Assembly (NCBI GenBank): GCA_049999725.1
Contig: JBNGIS010020584.1
Coordinates: 1-24,113 of the forward strand
Direction of reading: 5' to 3'
Length of the DNA: 24,113 nucleotides
DNA from: Haplomitrium mnioides
Lineage: Eukaryota > Marchantiophyta > Haplomitriopsida > Calobryales
Positions within the stretch are counted from its first letter, which is position 1; each line of letters opens with the position of its first letter. The notes beneath the pieces are model-generated. The model searched no databases. It saw nothing but the letters and a program-made list of their open reading frames with translations, and was not told the origin of the DNA. The translations under genes and the position numbers were made by a program. Below, piece after piece: positions 19,615-24,113 of the stretch.

Positions 19615-21337
19615 TCAAAATAATCTGGATAGTTGGCGTAGTCCAATAAGATCACAATATCTGTGATGTAGTATAGGAGGAAAAGACTTCGTAAAAAGAT
19701 TTACCATATTATCCTTCTCAGTGATCATCTGCAATGACATGGTTTCATCTTGTTGCTCATGTGTAAAAAGAGAACTTTGGTGCAACATGTTTAATACGAT
19801 CTCCATTGATAAATCCCTATGAAATCTGCTGCACACATGCCATATTATCCTCATAGAGAATAGTAGGGTCACATAGAAAAAGTAAACCACAAGAGACATA
19901 AATATGATCAATCATCCTATGCAAATATATGCATTCTCTACTAGCTTCATACATAGCTATTATCTCTACATGAATGGAAGATGTGAAAGTCAAAGCTTGC
20001 TTAGTACTCCTCTATGATATGACTATAGAGACATATAGGAATACATATCCGGTTTGGGATTTAGCATCATCAGGATCCAAAAGGTATCCTGCATCCGCAA
20101 AACCAGTTAGGATTTTGTCACTATGTTTCAAAAAATATAGTCCCATGTCAGTGGTTTCTTGTAAATGTCACTCTCTCTTGATACCATTCCAAAGCCTAAT
20201 AGTAGGTTCTGAACTATATCTAGTAAGTAGGTTCATGACAAAGAAAATATCTGGTTGAGTTTGATTTGCCAAGAACATAAGAGCTCCTATAGAGAGATGT
20301 GGTATCTGAGATCCTAGGACATGCTCTATGTCTTCCCTTTTATGGAATAAATCTTTGTCTCTATCGAGTGTTCTAGTCTCCATAGTAGATGTTACTGGTT
20401 GAGATTTATCCATATTGAATTGTTTTAGGACTTTTTTAGTACAAGTACTCTGATGGACTAATATGCCATCGTCGGGGTACTCAAACTGTAGTCCCAAGCA
20501 ATAGGTTGACTTACCAATATTCCTCATATCAAAAGTCTTCTTAAACATAGATATAGTGTGCTCAAGAAGAAGGGATTGGTGTCCAAATAAGTTTATATTA
20601 TCAATGTAAATTGTGACAACAATAAATTTTTCGTCGGCATGTTTGATGAATAAACTTGGTGCAATGACATCATAGTGAAAACCCATGGCTATCATCTCCT
20701 TTTTAAATCTCTAATACCATATACGACCACTTTACTTAAGTCCATAAATAGATCTCATGATCTCGACAGTATATCTATCCTTGGTAAGAGGCATGGATTG
20801 ATGCATAAGAAGGAGAAAAGGTCCAATCTGTTTAGTATGCATCTCGTGGACTAAAGGTCCCAGCCTAGTACTCCCTCTCTTGGGCTTTATATTAGTTGTT
20901 GGTAATGAGTTAGATGGTTTGCTTAAAGGTTTTGTCATCAAGACATTTTCCCCCTGAATATGATAGATATTCCTAACAATAAGCTCTTGGGGGGCTTTCA
21001 TATAGATCTGGGTATCTAGTAGCGCATATAGGTATAATGTCACCACATCTAACTGATGTGTCATGAGCTCGTGTCCTAGGAAAAAGCCTACTAGGAACTT
21101 GTATCTCATGGCATCTATAATTGGGGCACATGTGAGATCATAGTCTCTACTAAGTATTTGTGTATAGATTTTGGCTAGAAGGTGTGCCTTCTATCTCACA
21201 ATATCGCCTTTCTCATTTTGCTTCTTCACGAAAATCCACCTATATCCAATTAAGTGGGGGTCAGAGGATACGGGGACTAAAGGTCAGAATACTTTCCTCT
21301 TTATCATTGAATCCAATTCAGAATTCATTGCCTTTTC
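19615..21337 (-). pseudogene. pol: Reverse transcriptase and RNase H of copia element C2
   Basis: Read on the minus strand. The RT begins near 21320 with SELDSMIKRKVF, YRWIFVKKQNEKG, DLTCAPIIDA, HQLDVVTLYLYALLDT and IYMKAPQELI. An in-frame spacer of about 60 codons follows, then IMRSIYGLK, a TAA, SGRIWY, a TAG and MIAMGFHYD. The active site reads TIYIDNINLFG: the second Asp of YVDD is Asn (codon on + 20597-20599), which should abolish polymerase activity. FDMRNIGKSTYCLGLQFEY, LVHQSTCTKKVL and PHLSIGALMFLANQTQPD follow. RNase H runs through several frames (GFADAGYLLDPDDAKSQTG, VEIIAMYEASREC, YEDNMACVQQIS, NLFTKSFPP) down to about 19640. Confidence 0.9.
20770..20947 (-). repeat. In-frame repeat-bearing spacer in the RT of C2
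   Basis: About 60 codons lie between HIQGE and YTVEIMRSIYGLK with no stop. Two 36-bp units stand in tandem on the minus strand: GGACCTTT-n10-ATGCAT-n12, giving GPLVHEMHTKQI and GPFLLLMHQSMP. An upstream stretch is Pro/Ser/Lys-rich (KPLSKPSNSLPTTNIKPKRG). It is located as the QPLAD spacer of C1 is. Confidence 0.8.
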
Positions 21338-21934
21338 CTACTCAATCCAATCAAGACCGTCCATAGCTTTTTTGAAAGACCTTAGATCAGGAGGTACATC
21401 AGATATAGTTTGTGAAATCATGAATGCGAAATAATCATCCATACTAACACTCTCTCGCTGCCATAATATCCCTGTATCCATATAGTGGATTGATATTTCT
21501 TTATTATTTGGGATCTCTAAAAAAGAGATAGTAGCCTGAGATGGTAGTGTAGTGGATGACGATGGTAGTATAGGCCCATCAGCAGAGAACATAGTCCTCT
21601 TTGTCGAAATTCTTGGCCTTGGTTGAGAGTCTTTCAAGCCTAAAGGACGTCCTCTCTTTCGTCTTGGTAATTGATCACTTGTTGTTATAGTAGTGTCATG
21701 AATCCTTGCAGGTATATTTACAGCAAGAATATGTGATCGTGTTACCTTTGCAATCTCATTAAATGAGTCAGGAAATTGCTCAACAATTTTAGTCAAGTGA
21801 AGAAGTATCTTGACTTCATCATCACATTGTCTTGTTCTTTGATCAATCCATAAAGTGGACACTTTCTCCCATTCTAACTTTTCCGGTATTGAAGATTTTT
21901 TTATTTTCAAACAATGATGGGAACATATCCTCAT
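21338..21934 (-). pseudogene. pol: Integrase-RT linker of copia element C2
   Basis: The longest open frame in the window (198 codons from the first Met). It reads CDDEVKILLHLTKIVEQFPD, AKVTRSHILAVNIPARI, then a basic RRKRGRPLGLKDSQPRPR patch and an acidic tail with SISVSMDDYFAFMIS-like text leading into the RT. In this copia lineage such a linker joins the integrase C-terminus to the RT, and the RKRGRPLG patch resembles a nuclear localisation signal (inference). Its N-terminal dozen residues overlap in another frame with the integrase end, so a frameshift lies near 21900. The frame stops at TAA 21338-21340, just before the RT. Confidence 0.8.
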
Positions 21935-22866
21935 AGAAGTAGCAATCTACGAATCTGGCTGGAAATACATCCGCTATGGATGGTTCAAGATTTTGTATGA
22001 TCGAGGGGAATTCATATACCACATAAATCTTCTTTATTTGAGGTCCCATCTTAGTCATTTTCGGTCCCAAAATTGGAACAAGGACTTGGCAACCGAAAAT
22101 ACGTACATGAGATTGATCGGGAATAGTCCCATAGGCAAGTTGGTGAGGAGATAAAGTATTAAATGCTGATGGCCTGAATTTCAACAAAGAAGCAGCATGT
22201 AGTACAATGTGGCCTCATGCAATAACTGATAATCTGGTCTGCATGAGCATGGGCCGAGCTATCATTTTTATGTTGCGTATAACTCTTTCAACTATGCTAT
22301 TTTGAAAATAGACGTGAGCCACAGAGCATTGGGTATCTGTACCCATGGTCATACAAAAGTCTTTGATGTAAACTCCCCCGCATTGTCAACCCGTAGGACC
22401 CTTATTAGATTTTAAGAAATTTGAGCTTTCAATTTGAGAATATGTGCCAGGATTCTAGGGAAGACTATGTTTTAGGTAGAGAGTAATGAGACTTGTGACC
22501 ATTTTGATGATGCACAGATTATAACCAAGAAGTACTAGAAAGATCCACTTGGTAGGTCAATAGGACCACATACATCTCCGTGTAACCGCTCAAGAAACTT
22601 AGGTATATCCATCACAATCTTGGATATTGTTGGTCGTAGGATGATCTTTCCTTGAGAATATTGGATGCATTGTGTATTGATCATATGTGGTCTAACACTA
22701 GAAGGAATAGATCTGGACACTTTAAGAATAGTATGAAACATATTCATGCGAGGATGTCCTAAGCGTTTATGCCATAATATGCTTTGATCAATCGGTTTTG
22801 CATCAAATAAGAACTTTTGAATTTGTGTGACATAAAACCCTAGGGGATACACAAATAATGTTTCCT
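21843..22866 (-). pseudogene. pol: Pre-integrase and integrase of copia element C2
   Basis: On the minus strand: LGFYVTQIQKFL, ILWHKRLGHPRMNM (first finger His pair present), CIQYSQGKIILRPTISK, then HGDVCGPIDLPSGSF and a TAG at about 22533. The triad survives at sequence level: Asp in GDVCGP, Asp in RVDNAGEF, Glu in FQNSIVERVI. The Asp in the usual IIDASSKWS is Cys. The C-terminal part is open (LKFRPSAFNTLSPHQLAYG, VRIFGCQVLVPI, FPSIIQNLEP, FPARFVDCYF). Stops and at least two frameshifts lie between 22190 and 22535. It would join the cDNA to host DNA but is inactive. Confidence 0.88.
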
Positions 22867-23312
22867 TTATTTCAGATCCATCAGGAGTGTTTTGTAATCC
22901 TTATCATCATCCTTATCAACGTAATCAGTGAGAGTATCAGCTTGTTCTAGGAACACTCCATGATTCTCTGTATGTTCTGTTTGTTCTTGTCTTGTGCATA
23001 TAGTGCCACCAAATGTGCTAGGATCGTGCACATCTTCTGAACATGGCCCATAGTACCACATCTGGTACAAATTGATGAGCCTCTTGTATTGCTGTAGAGG
23101 GCGTATTTCTTCCTCTGTTTTGAGGTCTTCCACCTCTTTGTCCTCTTGGGAAAATTTTTCCTACAGATCTTCTACCTCTTCCTCTCCCACTGAATTGATT
23201 ATTGTACATAAGTGTCATTGGGGCTTTTCCCTTATTTGAGGTTTGCCTGTTAGAACCAAATCTGGCTCTGTGTCTTGGCTATCCTCTATTACTCACTGGT
23301 TTATTGTAATGT
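22867..23312 (-). pseudogene. gag: gag C-terminus and nucleocapsid of C2, fused to pre-integrase by a deletion
   Basis: The frame beginning MTLMYNNQFSGRGRGRRSVG is an Arg/Gly-rich nucleocapsid tail. An intact C-x2-C-x4-H-x4-C knuckle (CTRCGTMGHVQKMC) lies at + 23028-23069 in a different frame from the two neighbouring open frames. Downstream come an acidic stretch (DYVDKDDDKDYKTL) and then, with no D-S-G protease motif, text leading straight to YPLGFYVTQI of the pre-integrase. About 100 or more protease codons are therefore missing. The protein cannot work. Confidence 0.82.
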
Positions 23313-23412
23313 NNNNNNNNNNNNNNNNNNNNNNNNNNNNNNNNNNNNNNNNNNNNNNNNNNNNNNNNNNNNNNNNNNNNNNNNNNNNNNNNNNNNNNNN
23401 NNNNNNNNNNNN
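23313..23412. other. Assembly gap of 100 N inside gag of C2
   Basis: Exactly 100 N, the usual placeholder for a gap of unknown size. The gag text on its right ends at LPKATHD and on its left resumes at HYNKPVSNRG. The UBN2 middle part is missing, so the true gap is probably several hundred bases. Confidence 0.9.
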
Positions 23413-23696
23413 ATCATGCGTGGCTTTTGGCAGATGGATAGTCTTGGTATGATCAAAACTCTCTTTCTTTCAAGTTATCCCACAAGAGTATGGGATTACT
23501 CTCATTTAGTTACTGTAGTTTCAAAGGATCAGACAAATGGTGTCTCAAGAACACTAAAGCTTGTGCTTTCTGCTGAGCATTTATATCCTCATCAGTGAGG
23601 ATAGTTGGAAACAAGGTGGGCTACAACATCAAGTGAATAGAAGAGATAGTTCTCTCCTTCTATGGTCAAACTCTTAAAACTTAACTTTTCCATCAT
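23413..23696 (-). pseudogene. gag: gag N-terminus of copia element C2
   Basis: From minus-strand ATG at 23696 (a second ATG follows) it reads MEKLSFKSLTIEGENYLFY, SLDVVAHLVSNY, then after a shift and two stops DEDINAQQKAQALVFLRHHL, NPILLWDNLKER and FDHTKTIHLPKATHD. This is the same UBN2-type gag as in C1 (DKAKALVFMKHH, LWDELKTRYDH). Relative to C1 some residues are missing around the shift at about 23605-23625. The start is supported by direct alignment with the C1 start. Confidence 0.85.
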
Positions 23697-24113
23697 TTAG
23701 AATGCAAGTATGAACAAAGTTGAAGAAAAATAAAAACTGAAAAGATTATATATTTTCAGGAACGAAAAGAGTTCTGATTTATAAAGGCAGAATACTTTTA
23801 TCTTTTTCTAGCTATTTGCATTTTATAATTCTGTAACAAAAAGTGACAACGGAGTTATTATCAAAAATGCTTTCCTCTTCTTCTTGCAATAGGCAAGGGG
23901 TTGACTTTGTATTTGTTAAAATAGATGTTGGTGTAGGTTCTTGTAGCATTCCTGATGTCACCAACCAAATCTAATATCATAAAGTTTGTTCTTCAGTCAG
24001 CTGCAGGCTGTTGAAATTTGATCAGATCTCCAAGATATGTAACCAAGTAATGTACTGATGGACCACAAGTTTTGAATTTGTAGCTATGAGAAAATAGTGA
24101 GCTTGATAGCTGA
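23697..24113 (-). other. Probable leader of C2 to the window edge
   Basis: AT-rich DNA without an open frame of interest. No TGGTATCAGAGC-type primer-binding site and no TGTTAGGG LTR start appear, so the 5' LTR, if it exists, is right of the window. It could also be host flank. Confidence 0.4.

Noticed and set aside
19974-20258. Plus-strand open frame of 94 codons
   Set aside because: The minus strand here encodes RNase H of C2 (GFADAGYL, SQTGYVF), so this frame is a shadow.
1-24113. CRISPR array, bacterial operon, tRNA/rRNA gene or host protein-coding gene
   Set aside because: No spacer-repeat pattern, no cloverleaf or rRNA text seen, and all protein text belongs to Ty3 or Ty1/copia polyproteins. 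The 155-bp array is a degenerate tandem repeat without unique spacers.

Overview
The window is eukaryotic, and almost certainly plant, repeat DNA. Every recognisable coding stretch belongs to an LTR retrotransposon and all of them are broken. I see no host gene, no RNA gene and no bacterial or organellar feature. Several old, heavily mutated and possibly nested Ty3 and Ty1/copia elements in a large, repeat-rich plant genome would fit a gymnosperm or similar, but the sequence does not prove that. Two N runs (10 N at 14504-14513, 100 N at 23313-23412) mark assembly gaps.

Region by region. (1) 1-9992: one Ty3 element, 'element A', in + orientation. It has a truncated 5' LTR (1-1391), a PBS-like site, gag with two decayed zinc knuckles, a protease-like region, RT/RNase H, integrase, a polypurine tract (7277-7287) and a complete-looking 3' LTR of about 2.7 kb (7291-9992, TGTCA...TGACA). 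The 3' LTR carries a 155-bp tandem array. Its RT motifs (FIDD, GLCNAP) place it outside the chromoviruses, nearest the Athila/Tat side. The LTRs are only about 84% identical where I sampled them, so the insertion is old. (2) About 10005-11905: a second, more decayed Ty3 pol in +, starting directly after the LTR end. Element A therefore probably inserted into it, and the rest should lie left of the window. (3) 11906-13032: AT-rich non-coding DNA with a 64-bp LTR-like block. (4) 13033-18972: Ty1/copia element 'C1' in +, running gag (UBN2 type), protease, integrase, RT, RNase H, then a 3' region. (5) 18973-24113: Ty1/copia element 'C2' in -, tail to tail with C1. Its 3' LTR-like end is at about 18973-19230, then RNase H, RT, integrase and gag, with the gag start at about 23696.

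The most interesting signals are: an inverted 70-bp segment between the two LTRs of element A; a repeat-rich, in-frame spacer inside the RT of both copia elements, directly after a PPT-like tract; a 64-bp, 95%-identical block with a conserved hairpin at 12.0 kb and 18.9 kb that has no shared flanks; and a 47-bp exact duplication around the 10-N gap that looks like an assembly error. I did not find a new functional host system.
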